The notes beneath the pieces were generated by a model. The model worked only from the letters and a program-made list of their open reading frames with translations. It did no database searches and had not been told where the DNA came from. From Alteromonas indica (GTDB taxonomy: Bacteria > Pseudomonadota > Gammaproteobacteria > Enterobacterales > Alteromonadaceae), in contig PYVY01000009.1 in assembly GCA_003056425.1 (NCBI GenBank), positions 62,001-126,000 of the forward strand: 64,000 nucleotides of DNA, read 5' to 3'. This document shows positions 33,670-44,314 of this stretch, piece after piece. The position numbers and the translations under genes were made by a program. Numbering within the stretch: the stretch's first letter is position 1; every line of letters starts with the position of its first letter.

Positions 33670-34980
33670 ATGTTGACGGATTTATCAACTAAACGCATTG
33701 TTGTTGCTGGTCTTGGGATCAGTGGCCGCGCCTGTTTGCGTTTTTTAGCCAGTCAGCGTGCGCAGGTCAGTGCGTGGGATACCCGTGAACAGTTAACGCT
33801 GGATTCTGAAATAGGCGTGCCAGTGACATTAGGCCAGCCGCCCGCCGGTTTTTGGGATACGGTGGATATGCTGGTGTTAAGCCCGGGCATTGCATTGGAT
33901 AATCCGCTGCTGGCGCCGGTCCGGGAACGAGATATAGAAATCCTGGGTGAAATAGAATTATTCGCCCGCTTCAACCAAGTGCCGGTGCTGGGTGTGACTG
34001 GATCCAACGGTAAAACTACGGTAACTCTGTTAACTCACCACATTCTGTCTGAGGCCGGTTTACGCAGCGCAGCTGCGGGTAATGTTGGCACCCCGGCAGT
34101 AGATACCCTAAACCAGCCGCTTGATATTATTGTGCTGGAGTTATCCAGTTTTCAGCTTGAAACCACTAGTCACTTAGCGCTGGCTGGCGCAACCATTTTG
34201 AATGTCAGCGATGACCACCTGGACCGGCATAAAACGCTGGCGGCGTATGCTGAAGCAAAACAGCGGATATATAACCACGCTGACCATGCGCTGGCCTGGC
34301 GGGATCAGCAATTAACCTATCCGTTGCCGTTAGCGGTAAGTATCAGCGAATTTGGGCTGCAACATTCTGCTACTGACTTTGGGCTCACTGACAACTGGAT
34401 TACCTGGCAAGGCGAACCGCTGGTGGATACAACCAAAGTTCAACTTATGGGGGCGCATAATATCCTCAATATTCAGGCGGCCCTGGGGCTGGCAATTATT
34501 GCCGGCGTTACCCCTGCAGTAGCTGCCCAGGCGGTATACAGTTTTGCTTCGGTGGCCCACCGTTGTGTACCGGTTAGCCAGGCCGGGGGTATTACCTGGA
34601 TAGACGACTCTAAAGCCACCAATGTTGGTGCAACGATTGCCGCTATTGAGGGGTTAGGACGCCAGCGAACGGGTAAGTTGATACTTATTGCCGGTGGCGA
34701 TGCTAAAGGCGCAGATGTAACGGCGTTACAGCCTTATTTGTCCGACTATGTTGATGCTCTGATTACTTTAGGCCGTGACGGGCCTGCGATAGCCGCGCTA
34801 AAAGCGGGCGCTGAACAAACCAGTTCAATGTCTCAGGCGGTAGCAGCGGCGCGCCGTTTGGCGGCGCCGGGTGATACCGTATTATTGTCGCCAGCCTGTG
34901 CCAGCCTGGATATGTTTAAAAATTACGAGCATCGTGCGCAGGCATTCGCGCAGGCGATTACCGGAGCGGTCTCATGCTAG
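33670..34980 (+). CDS. murD: UDP-MurNAc-L-alanine:D-glutamate ligase
   Basis: MurD adds D-glutamate to UDP-MurNAc-L-Ala. The 436-residue protein has an N-terminal Rossmann domain ('IVVAGLGISGRACLRFL'), the P-loop 'VLGVTGSNGKTTVTLL', 'LELSSFQLETT', 'NVSDDHLDRHKTLAAYAEAK' and 'WIDDSKATNVGATIAAI'. The gene begins eight bases after mraY and overlaps ftsW by seven bases at the other end. Confidence 0.98.
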   Translation: MLTDLSTKRIVVAGLGISGRACLRFLASQRAQVSAWDTREQLTLDSEIGVPVTLGQPPAGFWDTVDMLVLSPGIALDNPLLAPVRERDIEILGEIELFARFNQVPVLGVTGSNGKTTVTLLTHHILSEAGLRSAAAGNVGTPAVDTLNQPLDIIVLELSSFQLETTSHLALAGATILNVSDDHLDRHKTLAAYAEAKQRIYNHADHALAWRDQQLTYPLPLAVSISEFGLQHSATDFGLTDNWITWQGEPLVDTTKVQLMGAHNILNIQAALGLAIIAGVTPAVAAQAVYSFASVAHRCVPVSQAGGITWIDDSKATNVGATIAAIEGLGRQRTGKLILIAGGDAKGADVTALQPYLSDYVDALITLGRDGPAIAALKAGAEQTSSMSQAVAAARRLAAPGDTVLLSPACASLDMFKNYEHRAQAFAQAITGAVSC

Positions 34981-36326
34981 CCGGTGCCAGTGCAAAATTA
35001 AGCGATATTTTCAGCGCTCGCCATGATGGCAGTAGCGCACCTACCAGTCCGCGCGCCTACGATCTGTCGTTGGTGCTGGTGGCCCTGGCCTTGATGTCAA
35101 TTGGTCTTATTGTGGTTACTTCGGCATCTATGCCAGTGGCGGAACGCGAATATGCCAGCCCGTTTTATTTTTCGATTCGCCATGGCGCCTATCTGTTAAT
35201 AGCGCTGACGGTGGCGGCCGGGGTAATGCAGGTGCCTATGCATTTTTGGCGGGTCACTAACCCCTATCTGCTGCTACTGGCTATCGCATTACTACTTGCT
35301 GTATTGGTAGTGGGGCGCAGCATCAATGGTAGCACCCGGTGGATTGTTATCGGGCCGATGACGTTACAGCCCGCCGAGCCTGCCAAGTTGTTCTTTTTTA
35401 CCTACCTGGCCGGGTACCTGGTGCGCCGCTATGAAGAGGTAACGGAAAATCTGAAAGGCTTTGTGAAACCTCTGGTGGTGCTGTTTGTACTGGCAACCAT
35501 GTTGTTGTTACAACCCGACTTTGGCACCGTGGTGGTTATGCTGACCACTACCATGGGGCTGTTGTTTTTAGCGGGTGCGCCGCTATGGCAATTTTTTGGG
35601 GTGGTATTTGTCGGCTTGGCGGCGGTGGTTTCACTGATTGTGTTCGAAGAGTACAGAATGCGCCGGGTCACTTCATTTTTGGACCCATGGGCCGATCCTT
35701 TCGGTAGCGGTTATCAGTTAACCCAATCTTTAATGGCGTATGGGCGGGGCAGCTGGTTTGGTCAGGGGCTGGGTAACAGCTATCAAAAGCTGGAGTTTCT
35801 TACCCAGGCCCATTCAGATTTTATCATGGCTATTCTGGCTGAAGAGCTGGGGTTTGCTGGCGTACTGGCGGTCCTGGGACTCATTTTTTTCCTGGTTATT
35901 CGCGCCCTTAAAATAGGCAACCAGGCTATTGCCCGGCACCGGCCGTTTGAGGGTTATCTGGCGTACGCTATCGGGATTTGGCTAAGCTTTCAGACCGCGG
36001 TGAATATTGGTGCCAGCGTGGGCATACTGCCTACCAAAGGGCTGACATTACCGCTTATCAGTTATGGCGGCACCAGCTTAATAGTGACCATGATCACCAT
36101 TGCGTTATTGTTACGCATTGATTTTGAATTGCGGGTAGATGGCGTACAGGCCCTGGATCGGGGTGACAAACCACGCCGACTTAAAGGCCCGGCAAAAGGC
36201 CCCACTGATACGCGCCCGACATCAACGTCCAAAGCCACCTCCACGGCCGCCGGCCAGCCAGCTGCAGACAAACAACAGCTTCGAGAAGTGCTTGAGAATG
36301 TCGAGCAGGAGGCCCGCCATGACTAA
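34974..36326 (+). CDS. ftsW: Septal peptidoglycan glycosyltransferase FtsW
   Basis: FtsW is the SEDS-family polymerase that acts with FtsI at the septum. The 450-residue protein has ten membrane helices. SEDS features include 'ARS'-like 'GRSINGSTRWIVIGPMTLQPAE', 'QPDFGTVVVM', 'YQLTQSLMAYGRGSWFGQGLG' and 'ILPTKGLTLPLISYGGTSL' (parts quoted). It carries a charged, Thr/Pro/Ala-rich cytoplasmic tail of about 60 residues after the last helix, longer than in E. coli (414 residues in total). The murG start lies in its last codons. Confidence 0.98.
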   Translation: MLAGASAKLSDIFSARHDGSSAPTSPRAYDLSLVLVALALMSIGLIVVTSASMPVAEREYASPFYFSIRHGAYLLIALTVAAGVMQVPMHFWRVTNPYLLLLAIALLLAVLVVGRSINGSTRWIVIGPMTLQPAEPAKLFFFTYLAGYLVRRYEEVTENLKGFVKPLVVLFVLATMLLLQPDFGTVVVMLTTTMGLLFLAGAPLWQFFGVVFVGLAAVVSLIVFEEYRMRRVTSFLDPWADPFGSGYQLTQSLMAYGRGSWFGQGLGNSYQKLEFLTQAHSDFIMAILAEELGFAGVLAVLGLIFFLVIRALKIGNQAIARHRPFEGYLAYAIGIWLSFQTAVNIGASVGILPTKGLTLPLISYGGTSLIVTMITIALLLRIDFELRVDGVQALDRGDKPRRLKGPAKGPTDTRPTSTSKATSTAAGQPAADKQQLREVLENVEQEARHD

Positions 36327-37392
36327 GCGCTGTTTGATAATGGCCGGTGGTACTGGCGGACATGTGTTTCCAGCATTAGCGGTAGCCCAGGCGCTGCGTG
36401 AGCTGGGCTGGGACGTGCAATGGTTAGGTACCGCTGAACGTATGGAGGCTCAGGTGGTGCCTGCACATGGTTTCCCTATCCATTTTTTACCCGTTAAAGG
36501 CTTACGGGGTAAAGGTATGAAAGCCCGTTTGCAGGGCCTTACTGCTTTAGCCAGCAGTTTATGGCACGCCCGTTCACTGCTTAAGACATTACAGCCCGAT
36601 ATGGTGCTGGGCTTTGGCGGTTATGCAAGTGGGCCGGGCGGAGCGGCAGCATATAGCTTACGGATACCCCTGATAATCCATGAACAAAATGCTGCAATAG
36701 GCATGACTAACAAACTATTGGGCCGGATAGCACGTAAGATTTTGCTTGGCTTTAGCGAGGCGCAAACGCAATTTGGCCAGGCTGCCGCCCGGTGTGTTAC
36801 GGTCGGTAATCCCATTCGTCACGAGATTGCCCAATTGCCGCAAAAAGCGAGTATTCACTTACCGCTAAATGTTTTGGTGGTAGGTGGCAGTCTAGGTTCA
36901 GTGCCGCTTAACAAGGCGGTGCCCGAAGTATTGAAAACGCACCCGCAGTTATCGGTTTGGCACCAAAGTGGTAAAGGGCATCAGGTAGCATTAACCGATG
37001 CTTATGAACCAGCACGGTGTCAGTGGCAGGTCACCGAATTTATTGATGATATGGCCGCAGCCTACGCCTGGGCAGATGTCATTATCTGCCGTGCCGGAGC
37101 GCTAACGGTGTGCGAAGTGGCGGCGGCGGGTTTAACCGCGGTATTTGTGCCTTTGCCTCATGCGGTAGATGATCATCAAACCAAAAATGCCCAGGCGTTA
37201 GTTCAGGCAGATGCTGCGGTGCTGATTGCGCAAAATCAGCTTGCCCAAGCCTTACCCGGTGTGGTGCAAACCTGGATAGATAACCCTCAGCGCTGTTTAG
37301 AAATGGGCCAGCGGGCCCGTAAACATGCGGTACCTGAGGCAACCAACAATGTAGTAAAGCAGTGTGAAGCGCTGCTGGGAGAGACGGCATAA
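36319..37392 (+). CDS. murG: UDP-GlcNAc:lipid I GlcNAc transferase
   Basis: MurG is the peripheral membrane glycosyltransferase that makes lipid II. From ATG 36319 it is 357 residues, the usual size, with '[20 protein letters not shown]', '[15 protein letters not shown]', '[16 protein letters not shown]' and the donor-binding '[15 protein letters not shown]'. The frame is open from 36139, but that extension overlaps ftsW. ATG 36319 has a perfect AGGAGG ribosome site and overlaps ftsW by eight bases. Confidence 0.98.
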   Translation: MTKRCLIMAGGTGGHVFPALAVAQALRELGWDVQWLGTAERMEAQVVPAHGFPIHFLPVKGLRGKGMKARLQGLTALASSLWHARSLLKTLQPDMVLGFGGYASGPGGAAAYSLRIPLIIHEQNAAIGMTNKLLGRIARKILLGFSEAQTQFGQAAARCVTVGNPIRHEIAQLPQKASIHLPLNVLVVGGSLGSVPLNKAVPEVLKTHPQLSVWHQSGKGHQVALTDAYEPARCQWQVTEFIDDMAAAYAWADVIICRAGALTVCEVAAAGLTAVFVPLPHAVDDHQTKNAQALVQADAAVLIAQNQLAQALPGVVQTWIDNPQRCLEMGQRARKHAVPEATNNVVKQCEALLGETA

Positions 37393-38837
37393 TGGTGTTT
37401 GAAACGCCGTTCCAAAGCCCGCAAATGCGGAAAGTACGGACAATCTTTTTTATTGGTATTGGCGGCGCCGGAATGGGCGGCATTGCTGAAGTGCTGCTTA
37501 ATGAAGGCTATTTAATTGCCGGTTCAGACCAACAGCCAGGGCCAATGACCGACCGGTTAAGCGAGCTGGGCGCGAATGTATTTATTGGCCATGCGGCCGA
37601 CAATGTCAAAGGCGCCGATGTGGTGGTGGTATCCAGCGCTATTAACGAGGCTAACCCGGAAGTCATGTATGCCCGGGAAAATCGGGTACCCATTATTCGC
37701 CGGGCAGAAATGCTATCTGAGCTGATGCGTTTTCGGCATGGAATAGCCATTGCCGGAACCCATGGTAAAACCACTACGACCAGTTTAATTGCAACCATCT
37801 TTGCTGAAGGCGAGCACGATCCTACCTTTATTATTGGTGGCTTACTAAACAGCGCAGGCACCAATGCCCGTCTAGGGAAAAGCCGTTACCTCATTGCTGA
37901 GGCCGATGAAAGCGATGCTTCATTTTTGCATTTGCAACCGATGGTCTCCGTGGTCACCAATATCGAAGCCGATCACATGGATACTTACGACGGTGACTTC
38001 AACCGGATGAAAGATACCTACGTCGACTTTCTGCATAATCTGCCATTTTATGGTCAGGCAATATTATGTGGCGACGACGCGAATATACAGGCTATCCGGC
38101 CGCGTATCGGCCGCAGTATTTTAACTTACGGATTCGCCGAGCATAACGATTTTCGGGCAACCGATGTGGAATTAGGGTTTGGCCAGGCCCGCTTTACGGT
38201 ATCCCGCCCCCAGCAACCGGCCCTTCAGGTTACGCTGAATCTAACCGGCCGCCATAATGTGTTAAATGCGCTGGCTGCTATCGCGGTCGCCACCGATGAA
38301 GGGGTAGAGGACGGGGCTATCGTAAAAGCACTGGCCGAATTTGGCGGTATCGGACGCCGGTTTGAAGTGTTGGGCGACTTCACTACCTCGGTAGGGGAGC
38401 TGACCCTGGTAGACGACTACGGTCATCATCCTACCGAAGTTGCCGCTACAATTGCCGCTGCCAGAGCAAACTGGCCTGATCGCCGGTTGGTGATGATTTA
38501 TCAGCCGCATCGCTTTAGCCGTACGCGTGATTTGTATGAAGATTTTGTCGAGGTATTGTCGCAGGTTGATGTATTGCTGATGCTGGATGTGTATGCGGCC
38601 AGTGAACAACCGATTGAAGGGGCTGACAGCAAATCGTTGTGTCGTTCGATGCGGGTCCGCGGCCAACGTGAACCGGTATATGTAGGTGATAAGGAAAATT
38701 TGCAGGGAATTCTGGCGAACCTGATGCAGGATCAGGATGTCATAATGACTCAAGGGGCCGGAAATATTGGGCAAATTGCAAAAGAACTGGCAGCGATACG
38801 GTTGGAACCAAAAAATATTTTGGATGAGAATAAATAA
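37392..38837 (+). CDS. murC: UDP-N-acetylmuramate:L-alanine ligase
   Basis: MurC performs the first amino-acid addition to UDP-MurNAc. The 481-residue protein has '[18 protein letters not shown]', the P-loop '[18 protein letters not shown]', '[15 protein letters not shown]', '[10 protein letters not shown]', '[17 protein letters not shown]' and '[12 protein letters not shown]'. Its start shares one base with the murG stop and its stop shares one base with the ddlB start, so it is translationally coupled on both sides. Confidence 0.99.
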   Translation: MVFETPFQSPQMRKVRTIFFIGIGGAGMGGIAEVLLNEGYLIAGSDQQPGPMTDRLSELGANVFIGHAADNVKGADVVVVSSAINEANPEVMYARENRVPIIRRAEMLSELMRFRHGIAIAGTHGKTTTTSLIATIFAEGEHDPTFIIGGLLNSAGTNARLGKSRYLIAEADESDASFLHLQPMVSVVTNIEADHMDTYDGDFNRMKDTYVDFLHNLPFYGQAILCGDDANIQAIRPRIGRSILTYGFAEHNDFRATDVELGFGQARFTVSRPQQPALQVTLNLTGRHNVLNALAAIAVATDEGVEDGAIVKALAEFGGIGRRFEVLGDFTTSVGELTLVDDYGHHPTEVAATIAAARANWPDRRLVMIYQPHRFSRTRDLYEDFVEVLSQVDVLLMLDVYAASEQPIEGADSKSLCRSMRVRGQREPVYVGDKENLQGILANLMQDQDVIMTQGAGNIGQIAKELAAIRLEPKNILDENK

Positions 38838-39778
38838 TGAATAAACAATATCAGGCAAGTGATTTCGGTCGGGTCGCCGTCCTGCTTGGTGGCGAATCAG
38901 CCGAACGAGAAGTGTCTTTACGTTCCGGTACAGCGGTACTTACCAGCCTGCAACGCCAGGGTATAGACGCTATCGCCTTTGATCCCGCGAAGCGGCAACT
39001 AACTGATTTAATAAAAGAAAATATTGATAGAGTGTTAATAATGCTGCATGGCCGAGGCGGCGAAGATGGCTCTATGCAGGGTGCCTTACAGCAGCTAAAA
39101 ATACCCTATACCGGCAGTGGCGTTTTGGGTTCTGCACTGGCCATGGACAAGATTCACAGTAAGCAAATTTGGGAAAGTGTAGGGCTACCCACGGCGAAAT
39201 ACCAAATAGCTGATAAATCAGGCTTTGAAGCTGGATCATGCAGCGCTATAATGGAAAAATTGGGGAATAAAGTCATGGTCAAACCGGCCCGGGAAGGGTC
39301 AAGTATTGGTATGGCAAAAGTGACAAGCGCTGAACAACTCGAAACTGCCATTCTGGACGCGTTTAATTACGATAATCAGGTCCTGTTAGAGCAGTTCATT
39401 GATGGCCCGGAATTTACGGTAGCGTTGCTGCAGGGTAAAGCCTTACCGTCAATTCGCATGTCTACCCCTCATACATTTTACGATTATGCAGCAAAATACC
39501 AGGACGATACGACCGAATATTTTTGCCCCAGTGGCTTAGCTGAACAAGATGAAGCTGAACTGGCCGCTTTGGCTAGTCAGGCATTTCATGCGTTATCCGG
39601 CAGTGGCTGGGGGCGTATTGACGTAATGCGCGACGACGCTGGCCGGTTTTTCCTGCTGGAGTCAAACACTGTGCCGGGCATGACAGAGAAAAGCCTGGTA
39701 CCCAAGGCCGCGAAGGTTGCCGGGATAGATTTTGATGCCCTGACGTTGTCGATACTGGCAACCAGTATGACCGCGTAA
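38837..39778 (+). CDS. ddlB: D-alanine:D-alanine ligase
   Basis: Ddl makes the D-Ala-D-Ala dipeptide used by MurF. The 313-residue ATP-grasp protein shows 'VAVLLGGESAEREVSLRSG', 'MLHGRGGEDGSMQGALQ', 'PYTGSGVLGSALAMDK', 'MVKPAREGSSIGMAKV' and the metal-binding 'FLLESNTVPGMTEKSLVPKAA' (parts). It overlaps murC by one base; ftsQ begins 19 bases downstream. Confidence 0.98.
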   Translation: MNKQYQASDFGRVAVLLGGESAEREVSLRSGTAVLTSLQRQGIDAIAFDPAKRQLTDLIKENIDRVLIMLHGRGGEDGSMQGALQQLKIPYTGSGVLGSALAMDKIHSKQIWESVGLPTAKYQIADKSGFEAGSCSAIMEKLGNKVMVKPAREGSSIGMAKVTSAEQLETAILDAFNYDNQVLLEQFIDGPEFTVALLQGKALPSIRMSTPHTFYDYAAKYQDDTTEYFCPSGLAEQDEAELAALASQAFHALSGSGWGRIDVMRDDAGRFFLLESNTVPGMTEKSLVPKAAKVAGIDFDALTLSILATSMTA

Positions 39779-39797
39779 CGAGGAATATAACGAGCCA

Positions 39798-40526
39798 ATG
39801 CAGGTACTCACACGCGAACAGGCCCGTTTGGCCGCCGGACTGGTGTTTTTGCTCAGTGTTATTGGCAGTCTGGTGTATGGGGCGCTGGTGGTGCGCGACT
39901 GGCTCAAAGATGAACAGCGTATGCCGGTTCAGGTAGTAGACTTTTCGGGCGACTTTGCCCATGTGAATGTCGCCCGCCTGGAACGATTAATTCGACAAAG
40001 CCAGCCAGGCAGTTTTTTTGAGCTGGATGTAAATGAAGTTTTTGTGCTGGTAGAAGCCCAGCCTTGGGTGTACCGGGCCTCGGTGCGTAAACAGTGGCCG
40101 AATAAGCTGAAAATTTATCTGGTAGAGCAACAACCGGTAGCGCAGTGGAATGATGACATGCTGCTAAACCCGTATGGCGATACCTTCGAAGCCAGCGCAG
40201 ATGAGCTGGCGTTACCGAAATTGTTCGGTCCGGGCGGCAGTGAAAAAACCGCTCTGGAAGGTTACAACGCCATGAAATCGTTGTTAGCGACATCCTCTAT
40301 GGCGATTGCCGAGTTGTCGCTGAGCGAACGCTTTGCGTGGCAGATGCAGTTGACTAACGGCATTGAATTGAATTTGGGTCGTCAGGAATTTATTGACAGG
40401 TTGCAGCGGTTTATCGATGTATTCCCGCTGCTGACCAAAGAAGAAAAGCCAGTCAGGTACGTCGACCTTCGTTATGACACTGGGTTTGCCGTAGGCTGGC
40501 AAGACGACGATAACAAACAGAGTTAG
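39798..40526 (+). CDS. ftsQ: Cell division protein FtsQ
   Basis: FtsQ is the bitopic divisome scaffold that binds FtsL-FtsB. The 242-residue protein has a short cytoplasmic N-terminus, one membrane helix ('LAAGLVFLLSVIGSLVYGALV', quoted in part, about residues 10-32), a POTRA domain beginning 'PVQVVDFSGDFAHVNVARLE', and a beta domain with 'QPWVYRASVRKQWPNKLKIYLVEQQPVAQW' (parts). Its order ddlB-ftsQ-ftsA-ftsZ is the conserved one. Confidence 0.96.
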   Translation: MQVLTREQARLAAGLVFLLSVIGSLVYGALVVRDWLKDEQRMPVQVVDFSGDFAHVNVARLERLIRQSQPGSFFELDVNEVFVLVEAQPWVYRASVRKQWPNKLKIYLVEQQPVAQWNDDMLLNPYGDTFEASADELALPKLFGPGGSEKTALEGYNAMKSLLATSSMAIAELSLSERFAWQMQLTNGIELNLGRQEFIDRLQRFIDVFPLLTKEEKPVRYVDLRYDTGFAVGWQDDDNKQS

Positions 40527-40545
40527 TGAGAGAGTTTAAATTACT

Positions 40546-41775
40546 ATGTCGAAACCCGCTGAACGCAATTTGATCGTCGGCCTTGATATCGGTACCAGTC
40601 AGGTGAAAGCCGTGGTAGGCGAAGTGCTCAATGATAGCTCGATCAGCATTGTTGGTGTAGGTACACACGTGGCTAAAGGCATGGACAAAGGCGGGGTTAA
40701 CGACCTGAACCTGGTAGTCAAGTCGGTGCAAAATGCCGTGAATGAAATGGAGCTAATGGCCGACTGCCGAGTGTCTTCGGTGTTTATGTCAATCTCCGGG
40801 CGCCATGTTAAATGTCAAAATGAAAATGGCATGGTGCCCATCAACAACCAGGAAGTTACGCAGGAAGATGTGGATAATGTTATTCACGCCGCCCGGTCAG
40901 TACCCATTGCGGCTGAACGTCGGCTGCTGCATGTGCTGCCGCAGGAGTACACCATTGATGTGCAGGAAGGGATAAAGAACCCAATTGGCATGTCAGGGGT
41001 AAGAATGGAAGCCGATGCGCACATCATCACTTGTGCTGACGATATGGCGAAAAACCTGACCAAATGTATCGAACGTTGTGAGCTCAGTGCCGATCAACTG
41101 ATTTTCTCAGCCCTGGCATCGAGCTACGCGGTTCTGACCGACGATGAAAAAGAACTCGGCGTCTGTGTAGTCGACATCGGTGGCGGCACCATGGATATCG
41201 TCATTTATACAGATGGGGCGATCCGGCATACCGCGGTGATCCCGGTAGCAGGTAATCAGATTACCAGTGATATAGCGAAAATATTTCGCACGCCCATCAG
41301 CAATGCTGAAGAGATAAAAGTGAATTATGCATGCGCACTGAAAGACATGGTGAGCATGGAAGATAACATTGAGGTGCCCAGTGTGGGTGGCCGGCCAGCA
41401 CGGGCGATGTCCCGGCATACGTTGGCAGAGGTCATTGAACCTCGTTATCAGGAACTGTTTGAGCTGGTTCACGATGAAATTCGTGCCAGTGGCCTGGAAG
41501 AGCAAATTGCGGCGGGGCTTGTCCTGACCGGTGGTACAGCCAAGATGGAAGGGGCGGTCGAGTTTGCCGAAGAGTTGTTCCAGATGCCAGTGCGCGTAGG
41601 TAAGCCAATCAATATTAAAGGCTTATCTGAATATACTGATGATGCAGGATTTGCCACTGTTGTAGGTCTTCTGCAATACGGCAAGATGCAGTCAGAGAAT
41701 AAAAAAATCAGTAAGCATAAACCGGTTGAAAGCTTTATCAATCGGGTGCAAAGCTGGTTCAAAGGTGAATTTTAA
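40546..41775 (+). CDS. ftsA: Cell division protein FtsA
   Basis: FtsA is the actin-like protein that tethers FtsZ to the membrane and recruits the divisome. The 409-residue protein has 'IVGLDIGTSQVKAVVGEV' (phosphate 1), 'CVVDIGGGTMDIVIYTDG' (phosphate 2), 'GLVLTGGTAKMEGAVEFAEE' and a C-terminal amphipathic membrane-targeting helix ('FINRVQSWFKGEF'). A GAGAG site lies upstream of ATG 40546. Confidence 0.98.
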   Translation: MSKPAERNLIVGLDIGTSQVKAVVGEVLNDSSISIVGVGTHVAKGMDKGGVNDLNLVVKSVQNAVNEMELMADCRVSSVFMSISGRHVKCQNENGMVPINNQEVTQEDVDNVIHAARSVPIAAERRLLHVLPQEYTIDVQEGIKNPIGMSGVRMEADAHIITCADDMAKNLTKCIERCELSADQLIFSALASSYAVLTDDEKELGVCVVDIGGGTMDIVIYTDGAIRHTAVIPVAGNQITSDIAKIFRTPISNAEEIKVNYACALKDMVSMEDNIEVPSVGGRPARAMSRHTLAEVIEPRYQELFELVHDEIRASGLEEQIAAGLVLTGGTAKMEGAVEFAEELFQMPVRVGKPINIKGLSEYTDDAGFATVVGLLQYGKMQSENKKISKHKPVESFINRVQSWFKGEF

Positions 41776-41885
41776 TTTTTTATTTTGGGGGCGCTAAGGC
41801 TGGAACATAGGGGTTATCAGGGAAGCATGTAACCTGCTGAAAATGTCCTGGCTTAGTGTTGAAGACGTACAACCGGAGAGTAAGT

Positions 41886-43052
41886 ATGTTTGAATTAATG
41901 GATAGTCACGGCGAAGAAGCCGTAATTAAAGTCATCGGCGTTGGCGGCGGCGGTGGTAATGCAGTTGAGCACATGGTGTCTCATAGCATTGAAGGTGTCG
42001 AATTTATCGCTATCAACACTGATGCACAGGTACTGCGTAGTTCCAGCGCTGATGTCACCTTGCAAATTGGTTCCAGTGTAACCAAAGGCCTGGGAGCAGG
42101 TGCCGATCCAAACGTGGGGCGTGACGCTGCGCAGGAAGACCGCGAAACCATCCGCCAGTCGCTAGATGGCGCGGATATGGTATTTATTACCGCTGGTATG
42201 GGTGGTGGTACGGGTACCGGCGCTGCACCTGAGGTTGCTAAAATTGCGCGTGAGATGGGTATACTGACCGTCGCGGTAGTGACTAAACCTTTCCCATTCG
42301 AAGGTAAAAAACGCACAACATTTGCTGAGCAGGGGATCATTGAGCTGGCGAATAACGTGGACTCGTTAATCACCATCCCGAATGAAAAACTGCTTAAAGT
42401 TATGGGTCCAGGTACCCCATTACTACAAGCCTTCAGTGCAGCTAACGATGTGCTGCGTGGCGCAGTACAGGGTATTGCTGAGCTAATTACCCGTCCAGGC
42501 CTTATCAACGTTGACTTTGCTGACGTACGTACCGTGATGTCTGAAATGGGTAAAGCCATGATGGGTTCCGGTGCCGCCAGTGGTCCGGACCGTGCTGAAG
42601 AAGCGGCAGAGTCGGCGATTGCCAGCCCGCTCCTGGAAGATATCGACCTGTCGGGTGCCCGTGGTATTCTGGTGAATATTACAGCTGGCCCTGATTTTGC
42701 AATAGATGAGTTTGAGACTGTCGGTAATGCTGTTAAAGCATTTGCCAGCGAAAACGCCACTGTTGTAGTGGGTACCGTTATCGATATGGACATGACCGAC
42801 GAATTGCGTGTAACTGTGGTCGCAACAGGTATTGGCGCTGAGAAGAAGCCAGACATTTCTTTGGTTAGCTCAGAAGGTTCACGCTTGTCAGCCTCTGCCC
42901 GCGAGTTTGGTGGTAATCACTCAAGTGAGAGCCGCTCAAGTGTAGGCGGCACAGATGGCAACCAGGCGCTTAAAGCTGATGATGATGTACAGCCTAACAA
43001 TGACCTGGAATATCTGGACATACCAGCTTTCCTGCGCAAGCAGGCGGACTGA
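41886..43052 (+). CDS. ftsZ: Cell division GTPase FtsZ
   Basis: FtsZ polymerises into the Z-ring. From ATG 41886 (GGAG ribosome site) it is 388 residues; the frame opens 30 bases earlier without a ribosome site. Seen are '[16 protein letters not shown]', the tubulin signature 'GGGTGTG' (about 107-113), '[14 protein letters not shown]' and a divergent linker ending in the conserved FtsA/ZipA-binding tail '[15 protein letters not shown]'. A 110-base gap separates it from ftsA and may hold its own promoter. Confidence 0.98.
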   Translation: MFELMDSHGEEAVIKVIGVGGGGGNAVEHMVSHSIEGVEFIAINTDAQVLRSSSADVTLQIGSSVTKGLGAGADPNVGRDAAQEDRETIRQSLDGADMVFITAGMGGGTGTGAAPEVAKIAREMGILTVAVVTKPFPFEGKKRTTFAEQGIIELANNVDSLITIPNEKLLKVMGPGTPLLQAFSAANDVLRGAVQGIAELITRPGLINVDFADVRTVMSEMGKAMMGSGAASGPDRAEEAAESAIASPLLEDIDLSGARGILVNITAGPDFAIDEFETVGNAVKAFASENATVVVGTVIDMDMTDELRVTVVATGIGAEKKPDISLVSSEGSRLSASAREFGGNHSSESRSSVGGTDGNQALKADDDVQPNNDLEYLDIPAFLRKQAD

Positions 43053-43138
43053 TAGTTCAACGGGTTTAGGGAATTGTGGCGCATTGCTGATGTCATAACC
43101 CTATGGCATCAGCGCTGTTCTGTCGAAAATGTAAGTTT

Positions 43139-43167
43139 TTGACACAGGTAAGGTATGCCTGTATAAT
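43139..43167 (+). promoter_or_regulatory. Consensus sigma-70 promoter of lpxC
   Basis: TTGACA (43139-43144) and TATAAT (43162-43167) are exact consensus hexamers with a 17-base spacer. They lie 35 bases upstream of the lpxC start, so lpxC can be transcribed independently of the division cluster. Confidence 0.92.
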
Positions 43168-43201
43168 ATGCGACCGCTTTTTGAATAGGTAAAAGCATAA
43201 G

Positions 43202-44113
43202 ATGATTAAGCAACGTACAATCAAACGTCCGGTTCAGGAAACTGGTATCGGTTTGCACAAAGGGGAAAAGGTCACAATGACTCTCCGGCCTGCGCCTGCG
43301 AACACAGGAATTGTGTTTCGGCGTATTGACCTGGACCCATTTGTGGATATTCCTGCGCGTGCAAATGCCGTGGGTAACACCGTGTTGTGTACGTGTGTTA
43401 ACAACGAAGACGGGGTGAGCATTCATACCGTTGAGCATTTGGCTTCGGCACTGGCAGGGCTGGGTATCGACAATATTATTGTTGAAGTAGACAGCAATGA
43501 GCTGCCTATCATGGATGGTAGCGCAAGCCCGTTTATTTTCCTGTTACAATCCGCCGGTATTGACGAGCTAAATGCGCCTAAACGCTTTATCCGAATTAAA
43601 AAACCGGTTCGCGTAGAAGACGGCGATAAATGGGCCGAATTACTACCTCATGATGGTTTCCGGGTTGATTTTGAGATTGATTTTGATCACCCGGTGATCA
43701 GCCAGACGCGTCAGAAGATGGTGATGGACTTTGACAGCTGCTCGTATGTAAACGAAGTCAGCCGTGCCCGTACCTTTGGTTTTATGCGTGATGTGGAATA
43801 CATGAACGCGAATAACCTGGCCTTAGGTGCAAGCATGGAAAATGCAGTAGCGCTGGATGAGTTTAGAATCTTGAACCCTGAAGGTTTGCGTTATGATGAC
43901 GAATTCCTGAAGCATAAAATTCTGGATGCTGTTGGCGATTTGTATTTGGGTGGCCACAGTATTGTCGGTGAGTTGCGCGCTTATAAAACGGGTCATGGTT
44001 TGAATAACAAACTATTGAACCAGGTATTAGCCACGGCCGATGCATGGGAATTTGTTACCTATGACAATCAGGAAGAAGTTCCTATTCGTTATGCAGAGCC
44101 TGTGCTGGCGTAA
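43202..44113 (+). CDS. lpxC: UDP-3-O-acyl-N-acetylglucosamine deacetylase
   Basis: LpxC catalyses the committed step of lipid A synthesis. The 303-residue zinc enzyme shows '[17 protein letters not shown]', zinc ligand H79 in '[19 protein letters not shown]' (quoted in part), '[11 protein letters not shown]' and the second metal site in '[21 protein letters not shown]'. It ends before a strong intrinsic terminator. The C-terminus is of normal length, so FtsH/LapB-type turnover is possible but not visible. Confidence 0.99.
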   Translation: MIKQRTIKRPVQETGIGLHKGEKVTMTLRPAPANTGIVFRRIDLDPFVDIPARANAVGNTVLCTCVNNEDGVSIHTVEHLASALAGLGIDNIIVEVDSNELPIMDGSASPFIFLLQSAGIDELNAPKRFIRIKKPVRVEDGDKWAELLPHDGFRVDFEIDFDHPVISQTRQKMVMDFDSCSYVNEVSRARTFGFMRDVEYMNANNLALGASMENAVALDEFRILNPEGLRYDDEFLKHKILDAVGDLYLGGHSIVGELRAYKTGHGLNNKLLNQVLATADAWEFVTYDNQEEVPIRYAEPVLA

Positions 44114-44130
44114 ACCCATAAATTAGACTA

Positions 44131-44160
44131 AAAGCCGCCATCCTATCTGGCGGCTTTTTT
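44131..44160 (+). terminator. Intrinsic terminator after lpxC
   Basis: AAAGCCGCCA and TGGCGGCTTTTTT form a 10-bp stem around a 7-base loop, ending in six T, 18 bases after the lpxC stop. It separates the division cluster from the M23 peptidase and secA. Confidence 0.93.
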
Positions 44161-44314
44161 GTGTCTGATAGTATACAATCTACTGCCATAGTGGTGCCTA
44201 AATAACCATTGCAGGGTGTACGTAACAAACCGGTATAGATCAAAATACCAATCCTATTTGTTCATTGCCCGGAACGGCGGTACACTAATGCTCGATTTTT
44301 CCAAGAGTTGTGAA

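Noticed and set aside
41981..42856. 291-residue minus-strand open frame inside ftsZ
   Set aside because: Antisense shadow of the strongly conserved ftsZ coding sequence; low-complexity composition and no start signal.
44216..44314. Longer start for the M23 peptidase at 44216
   Set aside because: No ribosome site; the sequence before 44315 is not conserved-looking, and ATG 44315 puts the membrane segment near the N-terminus with an upstream AAGAG.
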